Assembly: GCA_040182905.1 (NCBI GenBank)
Contig: JARQWU010000079.1
Coordinates: 1 to 37,257, forward strand
Direction: 5' to 3'
From: Barthelona sp. PAP020
Lineage: Eukaryota; Metamonada: BaSk clade
Length of the DNA: 37,257 nucleotides
Notes under the pieces: model-generated
Seen by the model: only the letters and a program-made list of their open reading frames with translations
Databases searched by the model: none
What the model was told of the DNA's origin: nothing
Made by a program: the position numbers and the translations under genes
Shown: positions 20,001 through 32,600 of the stretch, one piece after another
Numbering within the stretch: the stretch's first letter is position 1
How the letters are laid out: every line of letters starts with the position of its first letter

Positions 20001-23000
20001 TTGTAAACGGCTCAATAATAACTGGAATATTAAAACTCTTCCTTCGGGTAAAGCTTGGATCATTTCTCTATTTACATAAATCAAATCAATGATATAAGAA
20101 CACATTCCAGCAATGGCTTTAATGGATTTTAATCTAGAAATAATGTGCTTAGCAAAAATATACGGATTGATGTGCTTATCGAATAGATACTTTTCAACGT
20201 CTGCCAAAGAAAAGCAGTGTTCAATGATCCAATTATCAGCGTGATTTTGATGGTCAAATTTAGAAATTAACACTGGTTCGATATAAAGGTCATACGCTAC
20301 ATCGTTAATGAAAGCTTGATTTGATTCAATTAGTTGACTTGTTGGGACCTTCAATTTGTTCTTGCCGGATGTTGCTATGCTCATCAATACGGCATCTGCA
20401 GCAATTCTGCCCCTTACAACTGGAGTGACATCGCTCATCCTGGCATATTTTAAAGCCAAATCATGATGTTTCATATCGACCAGATATCGAATAATATTCA
20501 ATGGCGGAGCTTGCCAAATAACTAACCAGTTTAACGAATGCAAATCATAATCGATCTTTAACTTGTCCGATAAGATTTCAAGCAAATGTTTAAGCAAATT
20601 AATCGTTTCCAGTAAACGAGAATTCTCCTCAGCATTCATTTCAAGAATCTCTATTGAGTTCTTCAATGTGAAATTTGTGAAAAATTTCTCGAACATTCGA
20701 TATCTCAATTCCTTATCAAATAGTCGTCTAAGGAAAATGGTTAAGACTTCTGAACGTTCAACACCCTCATATTTCAAACATGAAATGTAAATAGCTACAC
20801 TCACAAAGTCTTTTGAACAAACAGGCAAGGTAATCTCACTTCTTAAAACTCTTGAAAAGTCTCTCTTTAATTTGAAAGAACGATCTATCTCTTCATCAAG
20901 TATCTTTAAAGCCATAATGGGTGATTGCATGCGAAAAGCATCAATAATTCTTGATTTTGTTAAAGCTGTTAGCACAAAGTGTCTTCTCAACTCATTTCGA
21001 TGAATAATGAAAAAATCTTTGTAGTTTGAAGAAATTATTTCTTCAGCAGTGTTGAAAAATTGTTCAACAGTATCGTTAGGCCCATGAATATTGCTTAAAA
21101 ACGTATCATATGTGTGCTTATTAACAAAACGATTTGCAGGTGAGTCAAAACCAAACGGAAGGACAAAAGCTTCCTGTGTTTCAAAATCTTCCTCATCTGA
21201 ATCACTTTCTTCACCAGCCTGTATTTCGTCATCACTTCCTGACCATATTTCTTCCATTTCTTCATCGCTGTGTTCTGTTTTTGAAAAAGTATCTGTAAAA
21301 GGAATGGCAGAGTTGGATATCTGTTTTGAAGCATTTATTCGTAATAGAGTGGCAAATTCTTGGTCTCGAGGATTCTTTTCATTCAAACTAGTAATAACGT
21401 TTCTTCCTTTCAATCCACCTAAGTTTCCAAGTGTTCCTAACCCTGTAAAACCACTTGTATAAAGATTTCCCTGATTTCCTGGAGAAAATATTGGTGGTGG
21501 TGGTGCCTGACTATCCCTTCTTAAATAATCAATTTCTCCGAAGAATTCAGGAGAAGGAACAACTGACTTGGAAACGTTGAATGGGGATGGAGTTGACAAA
21601 CCACGGGGACGATTTGTAATGCTGATTGGAGGTGGTTGATCCCTTGCAAATGTATTTGTCGGTGAAGGCAACTTAGTAACAGGTGTGGCCGTCTTTACAG
21701 AACCAATGTTATCACCAGGAATAAGAACCGTTAATTGAGTGGTAAACCAACGATAAATTACAGGATGACTCTGTTCCAATTGTTTCAATATAGCTAATGG
21801 AGCTGTAATCTCAGTCACATCTTCATCAGTAGTGTATAAAATAGAAGCGTTCATATCATTACGTAAAGCATTTAACTGATTGACAGACAATTCAAAATTA
21901 TCCAAAAAGTTGATGCCATATCTGGTCAATAACAGAATCACTCCAACAACAGGGTCTAAAGTCGAAAAATGATAGAGTTCAACAAGTGGGATTTCATGAA
22001 TTAGAAGTCTCCCCGAATGCAAAGCAGCAACAATGACATCTATAGGTGATAGCTGCATGAGACTGCACACGTTTTTGAACTGGGCAAAACCACCACCAAC
22101 AAGTATTGAAATTGCAAATGCCAATGGTGCTAATTGAAGGGTAATTGGAACGAAAGTAGATAATTTGATGAAAAAATTGGCAGATTCAAGATTAGAATAG
22201 GGCCAAACAAATTCCAGCAATTGATTTTGGGGATCTTCTACTGATAATCGAGATAAAATTTGTAATTGACACAATCCTGACTGTACAATAATTCTTTCCC
22301 ATGCTTCTCTGGTAGCACTGATGAAGGTGACAAACTTATTTGAGATGTCATCGCTAACTGCATCTTTCATAAATCTTACAACGCTCAACAGACAATCCTT
22401 AATCAGGGATGGATTTGAATCTTCAGTTGGCTCATCTAAAGTATGCAGAAACTCAATAAATTTGATTGTATCCAGCAAATCAACAGAATTTGACATTGTA
22501 CCAACCAAGTTTTCCACTACATTCTGTGAAAAAGTCTCAAAATTCATACGAGGAAATGATATTGTTTTAGATGATAACCTACCTTCAATCAAAGAAGGTA
22601 GATAAGTTTGATTCAAAAATTGAATGATAGATTGCCCAAATTCGTTTACATGAGAAAACAACACAGAAAAAACAGCTCTGCCATCTAAGAACATGTTAAA
22701 AGATGTAGTCATCATTGCAATTCTCGAAATGTAATGCTTAGCTTTTGATGATGGAAGAATGGCCAAAAAATCTTCAGCAAAACTCAGAGCATCAACGGGA
22801 GATAAGCTTTGAACATACGGGAGACTAAACAAATAAGAATTACCACTAATAAGTGAGGTTAATAATGGTGGAACAATAACACTAGTAGGTAGGAAATGTG
22901 CAAAACAAATAATCAGATTTAATAACGAAGAAGTAATAACACTATCTTCTGCTATCTCAGAAGAAGTAGTAGAAGCACCCATTTTATACAGGTCATCACT

Positions 23001-24446
23001 AGTTATGTCCACAAGATCATCATCAGAAACTGATACAACATAATCGTCTTCAGAAACCTCTTCAGTAACTGACATTAGATCACTGTCTATTGTATTTGAG
23101 ACATGAATCTTGATATCTTTGGGTATTTCACCGAATACTGCTAATTTATACACAATTTTATAATATTCCAGAAAAGGAGGCACTTCAATCAAAAAAATTT
23201 TGTAAAATTTCTGTTCAACATCAACAAATTTCTGATAATGAGCAATTGAATCTTCTAATAAATATGTTGTTGAAGAAATCTGACATAAATAAGCACATAA
23301 AAATGCAAAAGAGTAATTGTTAAAATTGAACTGCTTTAAATAGGCCAATGACACATGTTTCAAACCATTGGATCCTTTTCTAAGGATCTCTAAACAAAAC
23401 AACAGCTGAAAATATTTGTTCTCTTTAATTTCCACGCCACTATCAGTCAACTCAAAATCATCAGTCACAAATTTGGAAAAATGAATCAAATATTCCAATA
23501 AGTTGTTGATACATACTGTTTCTTTGTTCAAAAATACATTTTCTTTTGTAATATGATACAAATATACTAAAACGGTCAATAAAAGTCGACTTTCAAACGA
23601 AAAATCTGGCCAAACATCATGATCAATCATTTCAATTGCACATAACATCTTATCAAGGAAATCAGATGAAGACACCAAATCTCCCCGAATGAGATCAACT
23701 AAAAGCCGATCAAAAACATCAATTTGCACAAATCGAAGTTCTTTATCAACCTTCTTTAAAAACTTTCGCAAATATCCATTGTCATACTGCTCAACCAATA
23801 AAAACATTTGTAAGAATAAAATCAACATTTCTTCTAACTCCAATGTATCTAAGAAATCAAAAAAAAGTTTCAATGTCTCATCATTTAGCTCGACAAAAGA
23901 ACATATTCGACAAGCATAAATGAACACTTCATCAACTGAATATTCAAGAATTTCTTTGAAGAATTGTTGCATATATTCAGTCAATAAATCTTGATGATGA
24001 GTCGAAAACTCAAGAATTGTGTGGCCATGACAAAATTGCAATACTAAATCAATTTGATCAATCGGTACAAAGAAATAAGACTTTAAAAACGTTAATTCAA
24101 CAACAGAAGTTAAACTGTATATGGGATCAAATGTATTTAAAGGTTCAGATAATAAAAAAGAAAAAGGAAATGAAAAATAATTGAATTTTAGAGGCCAAAC
24201 TTCAGAAACTTCACAATTAAATACAAAATTATCATTTAATAATTCTTCAAGAACTGAAAAAGGATTATAATTTGCAATAAAAGTATCACAAAACTTTTCA
24301 CCTTCTGATATTGTAAATTCTTTAAAATATTGTTTGGCTAGAGTAAATTTTCCTTGTTTTAATGCTTTAGAACACAAATAATAAAGATTTGATACAACTC
24401 TTTCTGTATCATATATATGGGGAATTTTTGTTATTAATGGTTTCAT
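17067..24446 (-). CDS. spastizin (SPG15/ZFYVE26) homologue lacking the FYVE finger
   Basis: The 2459-residue all-helical solenoid has a length close to human spastizin (about 2540). Several blocks match in order: KILLCLPKSLRSIYD, then the IFEHLIM region (about 1485-1515); the PVINLLAVPLFEHGLPCIVEL region with LNFLVLEKFYVEANMLLFF about 500 residues from the end of the solenoid; and the terminal repeat RVNILLDVKLYDLAL, then GDLQDILRIAQRNGEQDIVD. In animals spastizin binds spatacsin (SPG11) and the AP-5 adaptor and acts in lysosome and late endosome to Golgi retrieval. The animal FYVE zinc finger lies after the block near 1510; here residues about 1605-1690 form a TP-rich basic linker with no RHHCRxCG cluster. 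Other disordered inserts are a Pro-rich patch near 980 and an acidic one at about 1058-1095. The ATG at 24444-24446 is clear. The assignment rests on remembered family patterns. Confidence 0.8.
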   Translation of the reverse strand: MKPLITKIPHIYDTERVVSNLYYLCSKALKQGKFTLAKQYFKEFTISEGEKFCDTFIANYNPFSVLEELLNDNFVFNCEVSEVWPLKFNYFSFPFSFLLSEPLNTFDPIYSLTSVVELTFLKSYFFVPIDQIDLVLQFCHGHTILEFSTHHQDLLTEYMQQFFKEILEYSVDEVFIYACRICSFVELNDETLKLFFDFLDTLELEEMLILFLQMFLLVEQYDNGYLRKFLKKVDKELRFVQIDVFDRLLVDLIRGDLVSSSDFLDKMLCAIEMIDHDVWPDFSFESRLLLTVLVYLYHITKENVFLNKETVCINNLLEYLIHFSKFVTDDFELTDSGVEIKENKYFQLLFCLEILRKGSNGLKHVSLAYLKQFNFNNYSFAFLCAYLCQISSTTYLLEDSIAHYQKFVDVEQKFYKIFLIEVPPFLEYYKIVYKLAVFGEIPKDIKIHVSNTIDSDLMSVTEEVSEDDYVVSVSDDDLVDITSDDLYKMGASTTSSEIAEDSVITSSLLNLIICFAHFLPTSVIVPPLLTSLISGNSYLFSLPYVQSLSPVDALSFAEDFLAILPSSKAKHYISRIAMMTTSFNMFLDGRAVFSVLFSHVNEFGQSIIQFLNQTYLPSLIEGRLSSKTISFPRMNFETFSQNVVENLVGTMSNSVDLLDTIKFIEFLHTLDEPTEDSNPSLIKDCLLSVVRFMKDAVSDDISNKFVTFISATREAWERIIVQSGLCQLQILSRLSVEDPQNQLLEFVWPYSNLESANFFIKLSTFVPITLQLAPLAFAISILVGGGFAQFKNVCSLMQLSPIDVIVAALHSGRLLIHEIPLVELYHFSTLDPVVGVILLLTRYGINFLDNFELSVNQLNALRNDMNASILYTTDEDVTEITAPLAILKQLEQSHPVIYRWFTTQLTVLIPGDNIGSVKTATPVTKLPSPTNTFARDQPPPISITNRPRGLSTPSPFNVSKSVVPSPEFFGEIDYLRRDSQAPPPPIFSPGNQGNLYTSGFTGLGTLGNLGGLKGRNVITSLNEKNPRDQEFATLLRINASKQISNSAIPFTDTFSKTEHSDEEMEEIWSGSDDEIQAGEESDSDEEDFETQEAFVLPFGFDSPANRFVNKHTYDTFLSNIHGPNDTVEQFFNTAEEIISSNYKDFFIIHRNELRRHFVLTALTKSRIIDAFRMQSPIMALKILDEEIDRSFKLKRDFSRVLRSEITLPVCSKDFVSVAIYISCLKYEGVERSEVLTIFLRRLFDKELRYRMFEKFFTNFTLKNSIEILEMNAEENSRLLETINLLKHLLEILSDKLKIDYDLHSLNWLVIWQAPPLNIIRYLVDMKHHDLALKYARMSDVTPVVRGRIAADAVLMSIATSGKNKLKVPTSQLIESNQAFINDVAYDLYIEPVLISKFDHQNHADNWIIEHCFSLADVEKYLFDKHINPYIFAKHIISRLKSIKAIAGMCSYIIDLIYVNREMIQALPEGRVLIFQLLLSRLQATFDGVKILLCLPKSLRSIYDQNITKPSTIFEHLIMSRKIGEVSRILELMKSRSPGEIFEFDLSEEIVKTSKVHVKSDIRSFLHQKILYKTILVYSLKALQFDNLNRYDKSLKELIAEEEANQDENKTDDVLTTPSQVEIGYNHVPTSRTPYTPASKSNFDGLNQSKRVYTPRTPLSVFSNATPLAKRFVDPRTGKRFESPISQKIYTASQKLETKQPLQPLLTGELSVDELNRIQFTYPGYADMGLFLSIVSLLPAKYWGHAIKVAIAIGLSEDGLEMLSIYEQSLSLIRLLTLATLLKSTRHVPADVEEFCDFVIVIPIIENRLIDFLKLLIRICAQGHTKPLPLRNTKDVYRIIDQLLMLGEWRLSLTLCDFFSDNLGSLPRANALFQIVISSLGVCTDTLIKKDHEIPKNRYVEIDTDESKPESVEIAESLTSQSLIDLWKCLETLSEPQERHYHWDFAIRLYNHLITLPARMFKVNWQEKTIFEIAQHLGLNLALTKTISMHQSMSHLDISQNYSSDIMKSMPLGISSALNDVSLSEEFPAGSLIESEYDAILSEKYARQHIFQKSKSFECISWFTVYCLAKKGPQAMNELIQILMKYGKTLTQPYTPHKMLVSTQPLSIYQEKDKDSLIDIPVINLLAVPLFEHGLPCIVELISRLPTTMEHTIQISNGLLNFLVLEKFYVEANMLLFFYWPSNAALACAECCILEHSTITGDTPADMQYRNELLMRIGIHLSHMDRQHESSSIKVGMLKRLFRLQKESERIIQEVWKLLGKQGVIQLLSFFPPSTKRIPNIFLLDDFDYLLLIVYLLINRSIDLLMNIQSESFDNISLIESKSQTLLQAFTIIVLFIVDNSFFNLMETMFFMIDSCLTPTDRTEILISFVHKLAVAFNDIDVTKSRKAELLGQIKNTVTHIPHSSQRVNILLDVKLYDLALEEASIAQSFGDLQDILRIAQRNGEQDIVDKCKSIIVNRF

Positions 24447-24947
24447 TAAACTATTTAAATTTAAATATTATAATTAATTAAAGACTATTCGAAAATATAA
24501 ACAGAAAAATTTCCTTTTATTGTTTTAATCATAGAATATATTAATTCTTTTTTAAATCAACTATAATAGTATTGATAAAAGATTTTATCGGCATAATAGA
24601 TCATTATAATTTTGATACAGTGAATTATCTCAAAAAGCAGTCCCAAAATTTTTTGTATTCTTCTATTTGATTTAAAAACAACATAAACTTTATATGTTTG
24701 TTTTCTTTGAAGAAATAGATGATAAATAAATGCAAAACAATCAGATATTGCAGAAGTTAAGAAAAATCTCAATTAATTCAATAAAATTAAATATTTTTAT
24801 CAAATCAACATTTACAAAAGCATAAGAGTGAAAAGGATTAAAAAAAAAAGATAACAGCAATTTGATAATTTTTTGTTGTTCAAGTGCTGTTGCTGTCTTT
24901 ATCTTTTTCAAAAATATTTTATTTTATTGTGAATACTTTGGAAAAAG
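24447..24947. promoter_or_regulatory. divergent intergenic region
   Basis: The 501 bp between two divergent giant genes (spastizin-like and ubiquitin protease) hold both promoters. The sequence is very AT-rich. A minus-strand open stretch at 24557-24772 lacks an ATG near its beginning and has low-complexity hydrophobic composition, so I do not call a gene. Confidence 0.5.
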
Positions 24948-26661
24948 ATGGATGAAAACACAGTAATTGCAGGATTGTATAGTAATTAATATTGTATTAA
25001 AAGAAAATAACTAACTTTTTCAATAGGTGATAATCCGAACAAATTTATTGAAAATTTGACCAATAAATGTGTATATTATGGACAAATACCGGCGAAATTT
25101 GTGATAGAAATCATATTAAATTATGAAAATGTATATAATCGTCAATTAGAAATGAATATATGTCAATTTTTTCAATCAATAATTGAAAAGATATGTGAAA
25201 AAGATGAATTAAATGAAGAAGATTGGGATAAATTGATCATTTTATTTGATCGAGATTTTAATTTGTTTAAAGAAACCAAAAAGCAATATATTTATAATTA
25301 TTTCTATGATTTAAATTTTGAAAAGTTTATAAATCCAAATTATTATAACATTGATGAAGAATTTTCGAAATTTTTTTTAAGTAATGTATCTACCATTTTA
25401 GATACTCATATTATCTATCAATTTAAACAATTTTTAGTTAAATTAAGTCAAAATGCGGAAAATGATTTTAATAAATATCAAAACAATTTTTTCCAAAAAT
25501 TTTTAAATGCGTTTTATTCTTGTATTAATATTTTCCAATATGATTTGATTTGTGGTTATTTATTTATTGATGCAAAAGAGTTTTGTGATGTTCATAATGG
25601 ATTATCTGCATATTTTTATGAAAAATTTGGAAATGTATCAAGTAATGAATTTGAAGCTTTTAATGAGGTCTATATTCGTAAATTAGCAAAATTTTGTGTT
25701 AATTATTTAAAGAGAGATGAAATTTTTTTAGAAACTTTAAAAACACTTGTGTTTGATTTGATTTGGAAGAATATTGTTGAAAGTTCACAAACAAAACAAT
25801 TGACCTTATGTTTTAGTAATTTAACGAATTTTTTGGAAATTTTTTACGATAAACATTCTCATGATGATAGCTTGTTTAATATATTTGATAATTCTTTTTT
25901 ATTGAATGTTTTGGATTTTTTAGAAAGAAATGATATTCACACTGAAGTTTTGATTTGTGTGAAAGATTTCTTTGATCGTTTATTGGTTTATAAGGATAAG
26001 GAAACATTAGTTTATAATATTAAATTAAAAAGGTTTGAACAATTATGGAAAATGGCCTTATCAAAGAAAACTGTAAAAGATCAAGATTTATACATGAACA
26101 TCTTGGTTTCTTTGATAGAATTTGCTGAAAATTCAAATGATGTTTGGAATCTATTGAAAACAAATCTTTTTACCATAGTTAATGATGAATTGGTTTCAAA
26201 GGTATGTAATGATAATCTAAAAGATAAAGAATCAATTGTACAATTAATCAAAGGTAAAATATCCTCCATATTAAATATTATTTATTCTGCTAGGACAAAA
26301 ATAATTGATTTTAAACGAGATGATGATTTTGAAAAAGAAATTCTTCTTGAAACTTTTGAAACTTTGCAAAATTTTCATAAACATTTGATCAATTCAAATT
26401 TGGATTTTATAAATGTAGAAACTACACTAATTAACGTTATTCAATCATTAATTTATAATTTTATTGAAAATTGTTCCAAATTATATCAAAATTTTCTTGA
26501 AATATTAATTAATGGTTTAATTAAACTTTTTGGTAGTTTTGATATCACCAAAATCAAAGGCACAACCAGAACCATCAATAACAATATCAATAATGAAAAT
26601 GATATGTTTTTATTTTACTATTGTGTTTTACACATGTTATGTAGAAACTCTATTGATATCC

Positions 26662-26699
<38 letters not shown>

Positions 26700-29600
26700 G
26701 AAAAAAGTTTGGTTGAATCCATAATCATATTGAAAACGTTATTATTTGAAAATATTGAATATTTATTTGATAAACTTTTAATATTTAAAGAAAATCATGA
26801 AATATTTGAATATTTAATGAAAAGTTTACAATATATATGTCACTATATTACTACAAATGATTTTTATGATAAAATGAAACTTCCCTCAGCAGAATTAAAC
26901 AGATTTGCTAATGCGATTCAAAACTATGGAAACTTTCAAACAAATATCATATTCTTTAACTTTTTAAATAATGTAGAAAAAATCATTGATATTGATGATA
27001 TTTTAAACTTTTTAGAAACTTTTAAATCAACTTTTATGTATTCTGAAGTAAATTATGAAATTTGGGTTATTTTAAACACATTTATGAAAAGAAAATTCAA
27101 AAAACAAAAGAAAATCAAATCTAAGTCTAAAATTTATAATCTTTTCAAAACTTTTATCAATAGCAACAATAATATTGATTCTTTCAAGAAAATCAAAAAA
27201 ATTGGTGTTATTATGAAATATAGTGATCTTTTGGGGATTGAAGATTCTTCATATTTTGTCGATATCAATGAAGAAGTTGTCAATTTTTATTTCAATGTAT
27301 TCAATGAAAGTCAAGATAAATCTGTGATTTCAATCTGTGGAAAATATTTGAAAATGTTTGTTGATAATTACTATCAAAGATGTTTATTGGTATTGATTGA
27401 TGTCAATAACAATGATGAATATGAAAGGAAATTACAAGTGTGGAATACTTTATTACAATGTAATAGGATGGTAATTGATAGATTGATTAATGAAAAAACA
27501 ATGAATGAAAGAACAATAATTTTATTGAGAGAATTGATTGAACAAGAGAGTCAACGTAATAATGAATCTATGATTGAATTATTTGATGAAGATTTATTCC
27601 CAAACTATCATCTAAATGATTATGTGACACCATTCATTGAATTATTATCTGAAGGTGAATATTATGGGAGGTTATTGAATTGTATAAGTAGATTTAAAAA
27701 TAATTCTAATCTTATGATTGAATTTATAGCAATATTTAACATGTTAAAACCTTTGAATTTTTCAATCAATTCAACTGAGAATAGAAATGAAAATTTTGTT
27801 TATAATTTCAAAGATTTTTTCAATTTTTTGCTTCAAAAATTTTCTTTTTATACCAATAATTGTGTAACAAATGATGAAAACAAATTTTTTGAAAAGTTTA
27901 TTTTTTTCATTTATTTAAATAAATATGAACAAGCAAATACAAAAATAAACATTGAAAAAATGTTTTATTTTGATGCTTTTGAATATTTTTCTCAATTTTT
28001 ATTCAATACTTCAGAATTCATCATTGATCATAATTTATTATCTAATATTCTCAAAAATATCTATTCTAATCATGTTCAAAAATTGATTCCAACATATCAA
28101 ATAAACTTGTTAATAATATTAAAAGAATGTATAATAAAAATTAAAGACAAAAATTTACAAACATTTGAACTTGAAACATTGACAAATATTTTAAATTTTT
28201 TTGAAAAATTTAAAATTGATGATGAAAACTTTTCAATTATTATCGAGATTATTCAAGCTCTTTTTGATTATTTTGCTGGTATCAAGAAAAATGCTGAAAG
28301 TTTTCAAATTATCAAAAATTTTTGTACCAAATTTTTCCTTCCAGTTAATTTGAATAATTATTCAATCAATGGTATGGATCAATTGTTACTTTTCTTTTAC
28401 AATTTTGATTTCAATTCCTTTGATAATTTTAATATATTATTCTTTTATTCAATTCTCTTTGAAGAACTTTCCAAACATTTGAACATTTCATCAAAAAATT
28501 CAAATATTCTTTCAAATATTTTTGACAAAATTTTGAAAGAATTCATCTCAAAACCAAATCAATCATCAAAAAGAAATGTCTATCTTCTACGTGTTTTTGT
28601 CTCATCTGCTAAAAACATTGACATTGAGAATTCAAAAGATTTATCAGATTTCTTTCTTTCATTGTATCCTATGTTATTCCCTTCAATTACTTCTCAAAAT
28701 TTTTGTAAAAATGAAAATGAAAATAATCAATATTCTGTCAACTTCATCAAGAATCATTTGTGTGGATACATCCAACAACCTCAAATGACTGATGTACAAG
28801 AGCGTAATATTACATTTGAATGTTTGAAATTGATTTCCAAGAAATTAAGACATTCTAATCCTTCATCAAATCAAAAATTTTTGGAATTTTTCAAAAGTTT
28901 AATCGCTTCAGACAAACATCAATTTTCTGATTGGAATATTGATCCATTTATCAATAATAAACCTTTTGAAGAAATTAAAGAAAAGGAGGAAAACAAAGAG
29001 TTAGAATTGAGTTATGAAAAAGAAGGCAAATTCTATGTTTTTAAGAATCCCAAAGGTTTCAAGGGAAAGAGTGGTTTATATAACTTAGGTAATACTTGTT
29101 ATTTCAATTGTATTATTCAATTGTTATATAGTATTGATGAGTTCAGAAATTTCATCCTTCAATTAACATTTTCCGATGAATTTTTGGAAACAGTCAGAAT
29201 TGACTACTCTGATGGTGAAAAGAAAGTGAAAGATAAGGCAGAAAGAATTTTGCAATTATTTGAATTGAAGAATCTGTTCGTTCACATGTTGTTTGGTCTG
29301 GAAAAGGCAGCAGATGCTTCAGACTTAATCCCATTATGTCGTGCTTTTGGTGGTGAACCTCTCAGTGTGTATGAACAACAAGATCTAAATGAAGTTTTGT
29401 TGAATTTGTTGAATGATTTAGATGACGGTTTGAAGTACTACAATCAATATGCAGACAATGACAATAAACAAAGTGAAAAGGATGAGAAAGATGAAAAAGA
29501 TCCTAGTGCCATTGAAAAATTGTTCGGTTCAAAACTTTTGTCTTGTTTCCAGGGTATTGAAGATAATTGCAGTCACATCAATTATTCAAAGCAAAATTCT

Positions 29601-32600
29601 TTAATCCACATGATTCCTATTGCAGAAGGAGATACTGATCACACTTTGGGAGAATGTTTTGAAGAATATGTCAATGGAGATTATTTGGTTGGGGATTCTC
29701 AATACAATTGTTCAAAATGTAAACAAAAAAGAGATACTCATATGTCCAGTTGGGTTGATAAAGAAAGTTTGGGAAAATATCAATTTATGATGTTAAAACG
29801 TTCTTATTATGATTTTATGACTGATACTAAGATAAAGAACTCTGCAAAAGTGTTATTTGATACTGAAATAGATTTGTCAAGCATTTGCAAGACTGAATCT
29901 CAATTCCAAGATGCTGAAACGTCCAAACAACGGTTAAAAGACATTTCATCAACATCAATTCCTTTTAACTTACATGGATTAGCAGTCCATTCTGGTAATG
30001 CATTATCTGGACATTATTGGTCTTATGTAATCAACCACTTTTCTGATAAAATTGAAACTTCTGATTTTGTACAATTCAACGATGCACAGGTCACCACTGC
30101 TCATGGAAATACAGTTTGTCAAGACTCTTTTGGAAGGACTCAAGCCGATACCAAAATGTTAGATGATTTTGAAAGGATTATACAAGTGCGAAACCTTTCT
30201 GATGCAGAGCAACAACGTTATATCAAATTGAGTTCTCAAGCATGTGCTTATTTGTTGTGTTATCGAATAAAAGAGGATGAGACAAGTATTGCTGATCTTG
30301 TTGAGTTTAAGATTGAAGAGAGTATTGTTCAAAGACTTATTGAGAGTAATTCTGTTGAGCTAGCAAAGATTTGTTTTATTGACAAATCTTTTATTGATTC
30401 AATGTTGTATATTTTCAATGAAATACTGTTGAACGATGAAAATTTACTCAATGCTGATTCTTTTGAGTATATTTGGGAATTCTACACTCAATATGCTTGT
30501 AGATTGAAAGATGAAGCTAATTATGAATTGTTAGTTAAAGTAATTTCAAAAATTTGGAAAAGTTTGCAAAATAATATTGATGAACAACAAAAAATATTTG
30601 AATATTTGTTTAAAATTGATTCTGTTGAAATTGATTCTCCTTTTTATCATCGAGTAATAGAACCCTCATTTTTTTCTCCTAATGAAAGAGATTTAGCCTT
30701 TTTTTTATCAGTCTTTGATATTCTTTTTGATATTGAAGCGATTGAATTTGACATAGCCTATGAACTTTTCACAAAGTTTGTAAAATATTCAGTTGTTGGA
30801 TTTGTTGAGCCAAATAGATTATCAGTAATATGTAAAGTTTTGCAACTGTGTTTAAAGCACTTGGTTATCATGGACAACGATGATCTAGAATTATCAACAG
30901 TATTAGAAAAGGTTATGCAGGCATATTTAACGAATTCCATTGAAATTCATTGTTCTCTATTATTCGAAAGACAATTTGTTAATAATACACAATGGGATAC
31001 CGCTAAAGACCTTATTTCTTTATTGGAAATCATGGAAACTCCTTCAATCACATCAAAACAATATGAAAGGGTGTCACAAAATGAATATCAACATAACTGT
31101 AGTGAAGCTATCGTTGATTTTGTTTTTTTGGTCTTTGACAGGTACTCTGATTATGAACAGTCTTTTGTTGGTTTAGTTGAGCAACTGTCATACATCTTAC
31201 CTATGTTCTTTGTTTCTGTTCATAAAAATTTTGATGTTTTGGGTTTACAAGCTGATAAAACAAAGGAGAGGCAAGAGAAAAAAAATAAACTTTTCGAATA
31301 TTTTATCAAACTTTTGGAACTCGATTGTACTTTAATTTCCTCTTATTTTTTGAGCGGAAAAGGGATAGAAGATCAATTGAACTTTTTTTCAGAGGTTTGT
31401 CAATGGTACCATTTGACTGACAAGTATGAAAGTGAAAAAAAAGCCTTAATAAGCAAAAAAATGAATGAAAGCTTTGGAAAAAACATAGTTAATCTTTTGC
31501 AAACACAGGAAAACGTTGTTGCTGCATGGTTGTTGTCTTGTATGTCTAAAAAACAGAATTTTGACCCTTTATTTTATGATTCACTTGTTAGCCCCTTTAT
31601 TGATGGTGTTTTCATGGTAATTGGCAGGAAAATTTTGCAAAAGAAAATGAATTTGATGCGAGTTGAGAACATTGAAGATATGAATGAGCTTTTTGGCGGG
31701 GCATTGATTTTAACTCAATCTGTTGGCGATGATGTCGATATATTGGTTAGAAATCAAGATTTTTTTAATCTTGTTTATGAAATAATCAAAAATATTTGTT
31801 CAACGTTACCAAATCAAACAAAGAGCTTAAAATCCAAAGATATACCACAGAATAACATTACCTTTATCTTCCCCAATGTTGCAGTAATAAATCATTCCTC
31901 TGGTAATAATGAACAAAAGTTTGAATTGGTCATGCAAAAATTCTTCCACATGATTAACCTTATCACTGAATTATTGAAAATGTTTGAAAATTTAAAAAAT
32001 TCAAATGTTTCAATAAAGTGTTTGTTTGATTTGCAAGTTGCATATCAATTATTAGAAGTGTTCGATAATGTTGAAATCAAAGATGTGAATACAAACATTA
32101 TCGAGAAGTTTGTTCAAATGTATAGAACATTTAAAGACATGATTAACAGTTCAGTCATAACAAATGAGAGGTTTTGCTACAATTTGCACAAATATTTGAT
32201 TAATTTTTCTTCAATTTTGTCGGAAAGGTTTATTTCTGCTTTGATTGAGTTCGAAAAAGATAGTCAGGTGAGAGATGATTATGAAATAAGTTTATTCAAT
32301 AAAAATATGGCAATTCCATACCTTAAATTTGTTGAGATTGTAGCAGAATATGATATTTCAGCATTCAGTGAAAAGTGGTTTTTCAACATGTTTGAGAGTT
32401 TGCCTTTCAGTAATATAGTTCAAGAAAATGTAGGTGACAATTTTTATCGTATTAATGGTGATAGTTTGGTTATTATGGAACTTTTTGAAAGAATATTTAG
32501 AAGAGTGATGAATCAGATCACCAACGATATCAATAAGAAAAAAAAGTTTTCAGAATGGTCTTTTAATTTCATAGAAGACCAAGATTGTTCTTGTTTGAAA

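Noticed and set aside
24557-24772. minus-strand hydrophobic frame
   Set aside because: It begins at TTG, has low-complexity Ile/Tyr-rich composition typical of AT-rich spacer, and lies in a divergent promoter region.
24963-25026. alternative donor GTAATTGC at 24963 for the ubiquitin protease intron
   Set aside because: It joins exon 2 in the wrong phase and meets a stop within a few codons; the donor at 24982 keeps the frame.
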